A DNA stretch of 64,000 bases, taken from contig NZ_CP035704.1 in assembly GCF_004168365.1 (NCBI RefSeq), positions 62,001 to 126,000 of the forward strand, in the 5' to 3' direction. Position numbers and translations under genes: made by a program. The notes beneath the pieces are model-generated. The model did no database searches, was not told where the DNA came from, and saw only the letters and a program-made list of their open reading frames with translations. The DNA comes from Pseudolysobacter antarcticus (lineage in GTDB: Bacteria; Pseudomonadota; Gammaproteobacteria; Xanthomonadales; Rhodanobacteraceae). Positions 37,281-47,600 of the stretch are shown piece by piece (position 1 is the first letter of the stretch; every line of letters begins with the position of its first letter).

Positions 37281-37447
37281 ATGCCCGAAGCCCTTGTTTA
37301 CGTCCATGGGTTTAGTACGTATGGAAAAACGTGGGTCTGCGGGCGGAGTCCAGAGGTGCGGTCGAACGATCGCTGGCGGCGGTGCGCGACAAATTCGAAT
37401 TCTTGATGGTCGTGGCAGATTGCGTTATGCACTATCGCGAGTCTTGA
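37281..37447 (+). pseudogene. Possible decayed gene fragment, two frames
   Basis: One frame begins ATG at 37281 with MPEALVYVHGFSTYGKTW, an alpha/beta-hydrolase-like opening, and becomes compositionally poor after about 25 codons, ending at 37406. A second frame, open from 37316 to a TGA at 37445-37447, reads well from about 37337 (RGAVERSLAAVRDKFEFLMV then VADCVMHYRES) with GC-rich third positions. The join would need a frameshift. The pieces may come from one damaged gene or two, or be chance. Confidence 0.25.
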
Positions 37448-37627
37448 TCGTGCGTTAATCCCGACGGATTTGGTTTCACTCGAAAGCTTTGCCAACGTGG
37501 CGATGACGAGCTTGCGCCATCCCAGGACTTGTCCCGAGCACGAGTTTTCAACGCGCTGAGGGGCAACTGCAAGCACGATGCCTAACGCTCGGGATCCGTA
37601 ACAAGCGCTGGCACAGAGCGTGCAGAA

Positions 37628-37654
37628 CTCTCCGCAAGATTTCGAAGCGGAGAG
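37628..37654 (+). promoter_or_regulatory. Hairpin sequestering the DUF4142 ribosome-binding site
   Basis: CTCTCCGC (37628-37635) pairs perfectly with GCGGAGAG (37647-37654) around an 11-base loop. The right arm contains GGAGAG, the Shine-Dalgarno for the ATG at 37659. Pairing would hide it, as in RNA thermometers. Confidence 0.5.
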
Positions 37655-37658
37655 AGAC

Positions 37659-38195
37659 ATGTCTCAGACAAAAATCAGCTTGACGATTCAATTCGCCCTT
37701 GTGGCCGCAGCGCTCGCCATTGGCCTGCCATCGCTCGCGCAAACCACTGGCGCACCGGCTACGTCGGCAGAGAATCGCGACGCTGGATTTGTGCAGCAAG
37801 CGGGTGAGGGTGGTCTGGCCGAAGTGGAGCTGAGCCAACTGGCGCTGGTGTCTTCGGCGTCGCCGGCGGTGAAAAATTTCGCACAGCAAATGGTTGATGC
37901 GCACACGGCCAATAACAAGGAATTGGCCTTGCTTGCGGCAAAGGAAAATCTGCGCACGCCCACCGACATGGATGCCGACCATGTACGTCTAAAGGCGCAA
38001 CTCGCCACCAAGCAAGGCGCCGATTTTGATCGCGCCTATGTCGATGCGATGCGCCGCGATCACAAGAAAATGGCGGCGCTGCTCGAACAGACCCAAGGCA
38101 ATGCGACCAACCAGGATATCAAGACCTTCGCGCAGAAGACCTTGCCGGTCGTCAAACATCACTTGCAGATGGCGGATGCACTGGCCAGAAATTGA
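37659..38195 (+). CDS. Secreted DUF4142 protein
   Basis: 178 residues from the ATG at 37659, preceded by GGAGAG. The signal peptide runs to about 28 (ALAIGLPSLAQ). The rest is one DUF4142 domain, a ferritin-like helical bundle: FVQQAGEGGLAEVELSQLAL, SPAVKNFAQQMVDAH, FDRAYVDAMRRDHKKM, and LPVVKHHLQMADAL at the end. Members are periplasmic and often linked to stress responses, but no reaction is established; metal-binding residues typical of ferritins are not clear. It is the first of a same-strand group with DUF3309, a phospholipase D-like lipoprotein and a small membrane protein. Confidence 0.9.
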   Translation: MSQTKISLTIQFALVAAALAIGLPSLAQTTGAPATSAENRDAGFVQQAGEGGLAEVELSQLALVSSASPAVKNFAQQMVDAHTANNKELALLAAKENLRTPTDMDADHVRLKAQLATKQGADFDRAYVDAMRRDHKKMAALLEQTQGNATNQDIKTFAQKTLPVVKHHLQMADALARN

Positions 38196-38318
38196 TCAGC
38201 GCAAAAAAATTTGGAAAAGTATAAAAAAGCAAATCGTTCGGATGCGGGAGGTGCAAAACGTTTCGCTAAAGATTACTGATCCGAATCCACGTACGGAAAA
38301 TTCCACAGGAGAAATAAC

Positions 38319-38477
38319 ATGACGTTAGGCACAATTTTATTGGTCGTTCTGGTGTTGCTTTTGGTCGGCGCGATTCCGAGCTGGCCGCACAGCAGAAGTT
38401 GGGGTTACGGCCCGAGTGGCGGCCTTGGCGCGCTCGTGCTGATCCTCGTCGTGCTGCTGCTGATGGGTCGCATCTAG
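38319..38477 (+). CDS. DUF3309 family small membrane protein
   Basis: 52 residues, beginning MTLGTILLVVLVLLLVGAIP after AGGAG (38307-38311). Two hydrophobic segments flank a hydrophilic loop with WPHSRSWGYGPSGG, the hallmark of DUF3309. The second segment, LGALVLILVVLLLMG, ends just before the stop. It is a common small inner-membrane protein of unknown function, often in stress or envelope loci. It follows the DUF4142 gene and ends 27 bases before the phospholipase D-like gene, so probably in the same transcript. Confidence 0.88.
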   Translation: MTLGTILLVVLVLLLVGAIPSWPHSRSWGYGPSGGLGALVLILVVLLLMGRI

Positions 38478-38504
38478 CCGCGACCGAATCGCGATTGACC
38501 GGCA

Positions 38505-40082
38505 ATGAGAATTTTCATTCATCTGCTTGTCGCGACATTGGTTGCGATGACTGCGGTCGGTTGCTCTGGGTTGCGTCCGGATTTTGTCAAACAAGCTTCG
38601 ACGGCGTTGCCGCCGGTGGTGGATACTCCATCGGCGCGCTACATCGCCAGCGAGTTGAATGGCCATGCCGAGCAGTCGGGATTTCGCCTGCTCGGCAACA
38701 ATATCAACGCGCTTCTGAGTCGTGTTGCGTTGGCGGATCACGCGCAACATTCGCTGGATTTGCAGTACTACATTTTTCATAACGATGCGACCGGGCGCCT
38801 GATCGCGCAACATCTTCTGGCCGCAGCGGATCGCGGCGTGCGCGTGCGCATTCTGCTGGATGATCTGAATCTGACCGACGAAGATCGTTTGCTCGATGCG
38901 CTCGACGCCCACGAGAATATCGAGATACGGCGCTTCAATCCGTTCCAGACGCGCGCGCCATCGATGTTGTCCAAGGTCGCGCAATTTGCACTCGAAGGCC
39001 GGCGCCTGAATCGGCGCATGCACAACAAATCTTTCATCGCCGACAATACCGCGGCGATCATCGGCGGACGCAATATCGGTGCCGATTATTTCGGTGCCGA
39101 CAAGGAAACAAATTTCCGCGATCTTGATCTGGTCGCGATCGGTCCGGTTGTCAAAGAGGCCTCGCAAATTTTCGACGACTACTGGAATTGCGACGCCGCA
39201 TTTCCGGTCGCCGCCTATAAAAATACGCGCGACACTCCGCCAGACCTCGCACGACTGCGTAGCACATTGCAGCATGATGCACGCGCGTTTGAGCAATCGG
39301 ACTACGCCCTTGCATCGCTCGAAGAACTGCCCAATGGTGCTACAGCGGATCGTCGTGGCGAATGGTTCTGGGGCGCGGCCACGGTGATTGCCGACCAGCC
39401 CGAAAAGATCGATGCGCGCGATGACAATCCGGCGTTGCGCATTGGGCCGAAACTCAAAACCATGATCGATGCGGCGCAAACCGAAGTGCTCGTGATGTCG
39501 CCGTATTTTGTTCCGGGCGATAGCGGCGCGTCGTTTTTATCAGCGCTGGCGCAGCGCGGCGTGAGCACAAAAATCCTGACCAATTCGCTCGCCGCCACCG
39601 ATGAGCCCGCGGCGCATACCGGTTACGCCAGATACCGCCATCGACTGCTCGAAGGCGGCGTACAACTGTACGAACTACGTCCCGCTCCCGGGGAAAAACA
39701 ATCCGCCACAGCGCACGGAACGTCATCCGGTGTAAGCCTGCATGCAAAGGCCGTGGTGGGGGATGATGAGCATGTTTTCATCGGTTCGATGAATATGGAT
39801 CAACGCTCGAAATTGCTCAATACCGAGATGGGCGTGATCATCGATTCACCGGCTCTGGCACATGCGGTGAAGAAATTTTTCGACGATGCCAGCGCGCCGC
39901 AAAACGCGTTTCATGTCGTGTTGCAAGATTCGCCGGATACGAATGCGCACGCGGCGAAAATGTCGTGGTTGTGGAGCAAGGACGGTGCGACCATGAGCGC
40001 AGACTCAGAGCCGGATGCGACCAAAGGTCGTCGCTTTGAAGTCTTCATGTTGCGGCTCTTGCCGATCGAAGGTTTGTTGTAA
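38505..40082 (+). CDS. Phospholipase D / cardiolipin synthase-like lipoprotein
   Basis: 525 residues. The N-terminus is a lipoprotein signal with Cys at about 20 (MTAVGCSGLRPDF). Two HKD motifs are present: MHNKSFIADNTAAIIGGRN near 170 and LHAKAVVGDDEHVFIGSMN near 410, each HxKxxxxD followed by Gly-Gly/Gly-Ser-x-Asn. DLQYYIFHNDATG and VRVRILLDDLN match the family's N-terminal half. These enzymes carry out phosphatidyl transfer or hydrolysis through a phosphohistidine intermediate. The lipoprotein signal places this one outside the inner membrane, unlike classical ClsA/ClsB. It is grouped with DUF4142 and DUF3309 genes, suggesting envelope lipid maintenance. Confidence 0.9.
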   Translation: MRIFIHLLVATLVAMTAVGCSGLRPDFVKQASTALPPVVDTPSARYIASELNGHAEQSGFRLLGNNINALLSRVALADHAQHSLDLQYYIFHNDATGRLIAQHLLAAADRGVRVRILLDDLNLTDEDRLLDALDAHENIEIRRFNPFQTRAPSMLSKVAQFALEGRRLNRRMHNKSFIADNTAAIIGGRNIGADYFGADKETNFRDLDLVAIGPVVKEASQIFDDYWNCDAAFPVAAYKNTRDTPPDLARLRSTLQHDARAFEQSDYALASLEELPNGATADRRGEWFWGAATVIADQPEKIDARDDNPALRIGPKLKTMIDAAQTEVLVMSPYFVPGDSGASFLSALAQRGVSTKILTNSLAATDEPAAHTGYARYRHRLLEGGVQLYELRPAPGEKQSATAHGTSSGVSLHAKAVVGDDEHVFIGSMNMDQRSKLLNTEMGVIIDSPALAHAVKKFFDDASAPQNAFHVVLQDSPDTNAHAAKMSWLWSKDGATMSADSEPDATKGRRFEVFMLRLLPIEGLL

Positions 40083-40177
40083 CCAGCGTTAGTGGTTATC
40101 ACATAGTTACGCAACGACTATCGTTATATTGTCCTTGCCTTCGCGCAAGAAAATTCATCATCAAGGGGAAGAAAAAA

Positions 40178-40399
40178 ATGAACACCACACGAATTATCGC
40201 CATCGTCCTGATCATTGGCGGCGCGCTCGGATTGATCTACGGCAGCTTCAGTTACACGCGTGATACGACTCCAGTCAAGCTCGGGCCAGTCGAACTCTCG
40301 GTTAAAAAACAAGAGACCGTCAACGTGCCGATGTGGGCCGGTGTCGGTGCCATCGTTGTCGGCGGCTTGCTGCTCGGATTCGGCAGCAAGCGCACATAA
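40178..40399 (+). CDS. Small two-helix membrane protein
   Basis: 73 residues with a good ribosome site (AAGGGGAAG). One membrane helix lies at 5-24 (RIIAIVLIIGGALGLIYGSF) and a second at about 51-68 (MWAGVGAIVVGGLLLGFG). The short loop between (TRDTTPVKLGPVELSVKKQE) is charged. Similar proteins are widespread, annotated only as hypothetical or DUF3185-like; I cannot give a function. It lies 95 bases after the phospholipase D-like gene. Confidence 0.75.
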   Translation: MNTTRIIAIVLIIGGALGLIYGSFSYTRDTTPVKLGPVELSVKKQETVNVPMWAGVGAIVVGGLLLGFGSKRT

Positions 40400-40529
40400 C
40401 TCGCTGACACCGATCGGCTTTGAATGATGGATGATAGTGCGGCGAACATAGGCGTGGCTCCAGCTTCGTTGCGGCGCGCAATTCTGAATTATCATCGGTC
40501 TCATTCTTGAGCTGCAGAGGTTATCCATC

Positions 40530-41555
40530 ATGGAATATCGTCGCCTTGGCGCATCCGGTCTACGCGTGCCCGTACTTAGTTTTGGTACTGGCACGTTCGG
40601 CGGCACGACCGAATTTTTCAAAGCCTGGGGGAGTACCGACGTGGCGCAGGCCACGCGCCTCATCGACATCTGTCTCGAACATGGTTTGAATCTGTTCGAC
40701 AGCGCCGATGTGTATTCGCGTGGCGCCGCCGAGGAAATTCTCGGCAAAGCGATCAAGGGTCGGCGCAATCAGTTGCTGATTTCGACCAAGGCGACGTTTC
40801 CGGTTGGCGATGGGCCGAACGATTATGGCTCCTCGCGTGTGCATCTGATCGATGCGGTCGACAAGGCGCTCACCCGTCTCGGCGTCGAGCATATCGATCT
40901 GTTCCAGCTGCACGGATTCGACGCGCATACACCGATCGAGGAAACCCTCGGCACGCTCGACCGGCTCGTGCGCACCGGCAAGATTCGCTACATCGGTTGC
41001 TCCAATTTTTCGGGCTGGCACCTCATGAAATCGCTCGCGGTGGCGGATCGGTACGGCTTTCCGCGGCATGTCGCGCATCAGGCGTATTACTCGCTGCTCG
41101 GACGCGATTACGAATGGGAACTCATGCCGCTCGGCATCGATCAGGGCGTCGGTGCGATGGTGTGGAGCCCGCTCGGCTGGGGCAAACTCACGGGCAAGAT
41201 TCGCCGTGGCCAACCGCCCGCTGCGGGCAGTCGCGCAAAAGATGGCGAAGGCACCGGACCGGAAGTGTCGGACGACCGGTTGTTCAAGGTGGTCGATGCG
41301 CTTGATGCGGTTGCAGCCGAGGTTGGCAAGTCGGTGACGCAAGTCGCGTTGAACTGGCTGTTGCAGCGGCCCACGGTTTCGAGCGTGATCATCGGCGCGC
41401 GCAATGAAGAACAGCTCGTGCAGAATCTCGGTGCGGTCGATTGGAATCTGAGTGTCGAGCAAGTCGCGAGGCTCGACGCCGCGAGCGCACTCACGCCGGC
41501 ATATCCGACTTGGCATCAGAATGGTTTTCCGATGCTTGGACACGTGCCGCGATAA
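40530..41555 (+). CDS. Aldo/keto reductase
   Basis: 341 residues. The catalytic tetrad is visible: Asp57 and Tyr62 in LFDSADVYSRG, Lys87 in ISTKATF and His128 in FQLHGFDAH. The TIM-barrel pattern and C-terminal NADPH-binding IIGARNEEQLVQN are typical of the YeaE/YghZ/Kv-beta-like branch. It reduces aldehydes or ketones with NADPH in the cytosol; the natural substrate is not predictable. It faces the giant surface protein gene tail to tail, with a 26-bp palindrome between them. Confidence 0.93.
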   Translation: MEYRRLGASGLRVPVLSFGTGTFGGTTEFFKAWGSTDVAQATRLIDICLEHGLNLFDSADVYSRGAAEEILGKAIKGRRNQLLISTKATFPVGDGPNDYGSSRVHLIDAVDKALTRLGVEHIDLFQLHGFDAHTPIEETLGTLDRLVRTGKIRYIGCSNFSGWHLMKSLAVADRYGFPRHVAHQAYYSLLGRDYEWELMPLGIDQGVGAMVWSPLGWGKLTGKIRRGQPPAAGSRAKDGEGTGPEVSDDRLFKVVDALDAVAAEVGKSVTQVALNWLLQRPTVSSVIIGARNEEQLVQNLGAVDWNLSVEQVARLDAASALTPAYPTWHQNGFPMLGHVPR

Positions 41556-41568
41556 CACATCGAAAGCA

Positions 41569-41594
41569 TGATCGACGCAACGTTGCGTCGATCA
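41569..41594. terminator. 26-bp perfect palindrome between convergent genes
   Basis: TGATCGACGCAAC (41569-41581) is followed without a gap by its exact complement to 41594. It lies 13 bases past the aldo/keto reductase stop and 89 before the giant gene's stop. It lacks a T-run on either side. It may be a bidirectional transcription stop or a protein site. Confidence 0.5.
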
Positions 41595-41683
41595 GTAACG
41601 AAGCGCCGATTCAGCAATCCAGTGATTGGTTTGCACGTTGGGCGATGCATACGGCACCGCCCAACGTCAGAACATCCGCCGAC

Positions 41684-44600
41684 CTAGCGCGACCAACGTT
41701 GCCGTGCCCCAGCACCGAGCGCAAGTGCCATCGCCAGTCCGAGTAGCGCGAGCCAGTCGAGCGTCGGTACTGGAACCGCGATCGCCGCAACTCTAACAAC
41801 CGCAAAGCTGGTCGGATTGGCGGTGCCGCCGCCGACGCTGGGATCATTGGTCAAGGCGGTGGATTCATTCGTGCCGTTGCCGTCCGCATCGAACTGTACC
41901 GAACCCTGATTGACGATGGTGCCGCTGGCGTTTGCATTGATCGTCGCGGTGATCGTGATCGTGACGCTGCCTGCCGCGGGAATGCTGCCGTTCCAATGCA
42001 CGATGCCTGCGCCGGTTGTCGTGGTTCCCGACGTTGCCGTGGCGGAAACGAGTGTGATGCCGGCCGGTAGCGAATCGGTGAACTCGTCGCCTGGATTGTC
42101 CGTTTGCGCGCCGAGCCCGGTATTGTTCACCACCACGGTGTAGATGATCGTGGCACCCGGCGTAAAGCCGCCACTCGCGCTCACGGTTTTGGTCGCGCCG
42201 AGCAACGAGGCGGTCGAGGCCAGCAACGTATCGCTGTCGGTTGCGGAGTTGTTGCCGGGCGTCGGGTCGGTTACGCCGGCCGGTGCGGTTACCGTGGCAG
42301 TGTTACTCAATGTGCCCGTCGCGGCAGCAGAAATCGAGCACGTCGCGGTGTAATTGACGCTACCGCCGGAAGGCAGATTGACCGTGTCGTTGATGTTGCC
42401 ACTGCCCGCTGCCGTACACGTGCCGCCGCTCACACCGCTGCAAGTCCATGTACAGGTTTCGCTGGCCGGGAACGTATCGGCCACCGTCGCGCCGGTCGCG
42501 GAACTTGGCCCGGCATTCGAGGCTACGATCGTGTAGGTGACACTTCCACCCGGCGTGGCCGTGGTCACGCCATCGGTCTTGCTGATCGACAGATCGGCGG
42601 ACGCGCCGAGCGTATCGCTGTCGGTGGCCGAGTTGTTGCCCGGGGTTGGATCAGTCACGCCAGCTGGAGCCGTTACCGTTGCCGTATTGCTCAGCGTCCC
42701 TGTTGCGGCAGGAGAGATCGAGCACGTCGCGGTGTAATTGACGCTACCGCCGGAAGGCAGATTCACCGTGTCGTTGATATTGCCGCTGCCCGCTGCCGTG
42801 CACGTGCCGCCGCTCACGCCGCTGCAAGTCCATGTACAGGTTTCGCTGGCGGGGAACGTATCTGCCACCGTCGTGCCGGTCGCGGAACTTGGACCGGCAT
42901 TCGAGGCAACGATGGTGTAGGTGACGCTGCCACCCGGCGTTGCGGTCGTCACGCCATCGGTCTTGGTGATCGACAGATCGGCGGACGCGCCGAGCGTGTC
43001 GCTATCGGTTGCCGAGTTGTTGCCGGGCGTCGGGTCGGTTACGCCGGCCGGTGCGGTTACCGTGGCAGTGTTACTCAATGTGCCCGTCGCGGCAGCAGAA
43101 ATCGAGCAAGTCGCGCTGTAATTGACGCTACCGGCGGAAGGCAGATTCACGGTGGTGTCGTTGATGTTGCCACTGCCCGCTGCCGTACACGTGCCGCCGC
43201 TCACACCGCTGCAAGTCCACGTGCAGGTTTCGCTGGCGGGGAACGTATCGGCCACCGTCGCGCCGGTCGCGGAGCTTGGACCGGCATTCGATGCGACGAT
43301 CGTGTAGGTGACACTGCCGCCCGCTGTCGCGGTAGTCACGCCATCGGTCTTGGTGATCGACAGATCGGCGGACGCGCCGAGCGTATCGCTGTCGGTCGCC
43401 GAGTTGTTGCCCGGGGTTGGATCAGTCACGCCAGCTGGAGCCGTTACCGTTGCCGTATTGCTCAGCGTCCCTGTTGCGGCAGGAGAGATCGAGCACGTCG
43501 CGGTGTAATTGACGCTGCCGCCGGAAGGCAGATTTACCGTGTCGTTGATATTGCCGCTACCCGCTGCCGTGCATGTACCACCGCCCACACCGCTGCAGGT
43601 CCACGCGCAGGTTTCGCTGGCGGGGAACGTATCTGCCACCGTCGCGCCGGTCGCGGAACTTGGACCGGCATTCGAGGCAACGATGGTGTACGTAACGCTG
43701 CCACCGGGTGTTGCTGTGGTCACGCCATCGGTCTTGGTGATCGATAAGTCGGCGGACGCGCCGAGCGTATCGCTGTCGGTTGCCGAGTTGTTGCCCGGGG
43801 TTGGGTCGGTCACGCCGGACGGTGCCGTGACAGTCGCCGTGTTGCTCAGCGTGCCTGTCGCGGCGGCCGAGATCGAGCAAGAAGCAGTATAGGTGACGCC
43901 GCCGCCCGAAGGCAGGCTCACCGTATTATTGATATTGCCGCTACCCGATGCGGTACACGTGCCGCCGCCCGCGCCAACGCAAGTCCATGTGCAGGTTTCG
44001 CTGGCTGGGAAGGTATCCGCAACCGTTGCACCCGTGGCGTTGCTCGGCCCGGCATTCAAGGCCGTGATGGTGTATGTAACGCTGCCACCCGGTGTTGCCG
44101 TGGTCACGCCATCGGTCTTGGTGATCGACAGATCGGCGGACGCGCCGAGCGTATCGCTATCGGTTGCGGAGTTGTTGCCCGGGGTTGGATCGGTCACGCC
44201 AGCCGGTGCCGTGACAGTTGCCGTATTGCTCAACGTACCCGTCGCCGAAGCTGAAATCGAGCATGTGGCGTTGTAACTGACGCTGCCGCCCGAAGGCAGG
44301 TTCACCGTGCCATTGATATTGCCGCTACCCGATGCGGTACACGTGCCGCCGCCGGCGCCGGTGCAAGTCCACGTGCAGGTTTCGCTGGCCGGGAACGTAT
44401 CCGCCACAGTCGCACCGGTGGCGTTGCTCGGCCCGGCATTCGAGGCAGTAATGACGTAGGTCACGTTGCCGCCTGGCGTCGCGGTAGTTACGCCATCGGT
44501 CTTGGTGATCGCTAGATCGGCGGATGCACCCAGCGTATCGCTATCCGTTGCCGAATTATTGCCGGGCGTCGGATCGGTCACGCCAGCGGGTGCAGTCACC

Positions 44601-47600
44601 GTCGCGGTGTTGCTGAGCAAACCCGTGGCGGCGGCCGAGATTGTGCAAGAAGCGGTGTAGGTAACGCCGCCGCCCGATGGCAGGTTCACCGTATTATTGA
44701 TATTGCCGCTGCCCGATGCCGTACACGTGCCGCCGCCCGCACCAACGCAAGTCCACGTGCAGGTTTCGCTCGCCGGGAAGGTATCAGCCACAGTCGCACC
44801 GGTGGCGTTGCTCGGGCCCGCATTCAAGGCGGTGATGGTGTAGGTCACGCTTCCGCCGGGTGTAGCCGTGGTCACGCCATCGGTCTTGGTGATCGACAGG
44901 TCGGCGGAGGCTGCTATGCCATCGGTGTCGGTAGCGGAATTATCCGATGCGTCCGGATCGCCAAGCGCGCCGGCGCTGACGGTTGCGGTGGTGCTGAGCG
45001 AGCCCGTCGCTGCCGGACTGACCGAACACACCGAGGTATATGTCACCGATCCGCCGGACGGAATATTGTCGGGATCGTTGATGTTGCCGGCGAAAGGCCC
45101 GGCGCTACAGGTACCGCCGAGTGCACCGGAGCAAGTGGTGGAGCAGGTCAAGCTCGCAGGGAAAGTAGCCTGCACAGTGGCTGCCGGATTGCTCACGGTG
45201 CCGCTGTTGCTGGCCGTGGTGGTGTAGGTCACCGATCCGCCGGGTGTCGTGCCGGTTACGCCATCGGTGATCGTGATGGCGAGATTGGAAAACGCTTCGC
45301 CGAGAGTCCAGTCGGAAAAGCTGGAAACTCCGGTCACTTTGGCGGTGTTCGCGGCCGTGCTGATCGTGCCGCCCTGGTCGCTGAAGTCAGCAGGATTTCC
45401 CGCTTCGTGCTTCAGCACATGCAGATTGGCTTCGGTTACCGTGCCGGGGATGTCAGTCGGATCGAGATAGTTGAAAGTGACATCCGAAGTGATGCCCGTC
45501 GCGGTCAGCGTCCAGTAGCGCGAGATAACCTTGCTGGTTGGCTGGATGCCGGGGGCCGTGGTCTGGACTTCAGCGACTTTGATGTCAGTCGGGAAGGTTC
45601 CGGCCGTGACATTGAACACGACTGGCGCGTAGCCATTTGCTGTGCCGTTTTCGAACGTCACGCTCGCTGCCGCCGCCACGGTCTTTTTATAGTTGCCGTC
45701 GACATAGCCGTTGGTGCGCGTCACTGTGCCGGCGCTACCCACGATCAGCGTGTTGGCGCCGGTGATGACGCGGCCATTGGTCAGCGTGGTCGCGCCGGTG
45801 GCGGTGAGGTCGCCGCCCGCGATCGTCAGCGTATGGCTCGGATCGTTGTCGTCGTAGGTGAAGTTGGTCAGGCTGCGCGCCGGGTTGACCTCGGGGCCGG
45901 TCGAGCGCGAACCACCCGTGCGCAAATAGCTGATGTTCTCGCCGCCCGTGCCCAGATTGAAGGTCGGCGCCGCATCGAAAGTGCCTGCTGCGGTCGGAGT
46001 CGTCGTATTGCCGATTTGGATAACGCCCGTGGTTGCGCCGCCGGTGCCGATCGTCAGCTTGTTGGCGTTGACGAGGTTGCCGACGAACATGTTGACGCGG
46101 CTGGTGATGAACTGATTGGTCGAGGTGAAGGTGAGCGCACTGGCCGTCTGTACGCTCATGTTCGTAACCGGCGCGGTCGTGACGCCGGTACCGCTGTAAC
46201 TCTGCGGCACGGCGGCTCCCGCGTCGAACCAGATGAAGTTGCTGCTCGCGCCATTCGCCGTCAGCGTGCCGTTGTTGATCAACGAGCCGCCGGCCATCAG
46301 GAACAGCACATTGGCGGTATTGAATGTGGCGCCAGTATTGATCGTGATATTGAGGGCGATGTTGTTGAAGTTGACCAGAGTCGTCGACATTGTCGCTGTG
46401 TGGCCGGCCGAGGTATTGGTGACGACGACGTTGGGCAGCACGCCACGTAGATTGAAGATCTTGGCCGCGCCCGAAGCTGCATTGCCGAGCTGCAGCGTGC
46501 CGCCGGTCACACCGACGATGCCGCCACCGGCCTGGTTGCGATAGTCGATCGCGGTCGCCGCCAGCTGAGTGACAATGGTGCCGCCATTGATCGCGATGTT
46601 CGAGCCCAAGCCCGTGCCCAGATCGAAACTACCCAGTGTGGCGGAAGCGTTGCCGATCGTGCAAACCGTGATCGTGCCCGCGCTTTGAGTGTAGGAGATC
46701 GCATTGCCCGCGGCGGCCACACCGAAGCGACCGGTGGCGTTGACTGCCGCGCCGTCGACAATGATCGTGCTGCCGGCGGAGAAGCCCATCGAATTGCCGG
46801 TCGCCGTACCGATATTGAACGTGCCCTGCGAGAGATGCAGCTGGCCGTTCAGCGTCGGTGAACCGGCCTGACCGGCAACCACGTAATTCGGATTGTTGAG
46901 CCAGAAACCCGACGTCACGGGAATCGTGTAGCCTGCCGCAGCGAAGACACGGCTGGTGCCGGTGAATGTTCCTGACAATTTGATCGTGCCGTTGCTCATC
47001 ACCAGCCAGCCGCCAACGACGGTATCGGTAGTGACGCCGCGCACGGTGAAGTTTGATAGCATTATTTCGACGATCGGCGCAGCCGTGGTGCCCTTGTTGA
47101 CCGTGATCTGGCGGATGTCCGTGGTGGCGCCCGAGCCGGACAAGCTGGTATTGGTCGTGCCGGTGAAGGTGATGATCGCGCCAGCGGTATCGGCATTGGT
47201 CGAGAAATCGAGCGTACCGTTGTTGATCAGGTTGCCGGCGACGCTGAGGTTGTGTCCGGTCTGCGTACCGGCCGGATTGGATTGCAACACGCCACCGCCC
47301 TGGACGATGACGTCGGTGCCGACGCTCAGCGTGCGCGCTGTGGTCTGTTCGAACTGCAATGTGCCGACGACTTGCAGCGAATAAGCAATGGCCGCCGTGA
47401 TGTCGATCGTCACCGTGGTGCCCGGGGCGATCGTCACTGCGTCGTTGCCGCTTGGCACGCTGCCAGTGGACCACGTGCCAGGAGCGCTCCACAGCCCGGA
47501 ACCCAGCGAGATGTTCGGCGTCGGCGTGGCCGTGGTCTGGCTACCACTGATAAAGGCCGTGTTGCCTTCGCTGAACGCATAAACGCGCCAGAAGTAATTG

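Larger units (their letters stand above)
37213..37658. other. Divergent intergenic region with relic-like fragments and a ribosome-site hairpin
   Basis: 446 bases between the propeller lipoprotein and DUF4142 genes. Two coding-like pieces in different frames lie at 37281-37447 (listed separately). At 37628-37654 a hairpin covers the ribosome site of the DUF4142 gene. I see nothing else in the remaining 180 bases. Confidence 0.5.

Noticed and set aside
38337-39479. 380-codon minus-strand frame
   Set aside because: Antisense to the phospholipase D-like gene with two HKD motifs and to DUF3309.
42104-43747. 547-codon open frame on the plus strand inside the giant DUF11 gene
   Set aside because: It is antisense to the repeat array; its sequence is Arg/Gly/Ala-rich and repeats with the same 384-base period. 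The open frame is a by-product of GC-rich repeats.
42222-44908. Regular repeats considered as CRISPR
   Set aside because: Units are 384 bases, contiguous and protein-coding, with no unique spacers. The collagen triplet repeats at 16264-17334 are likewise coding.
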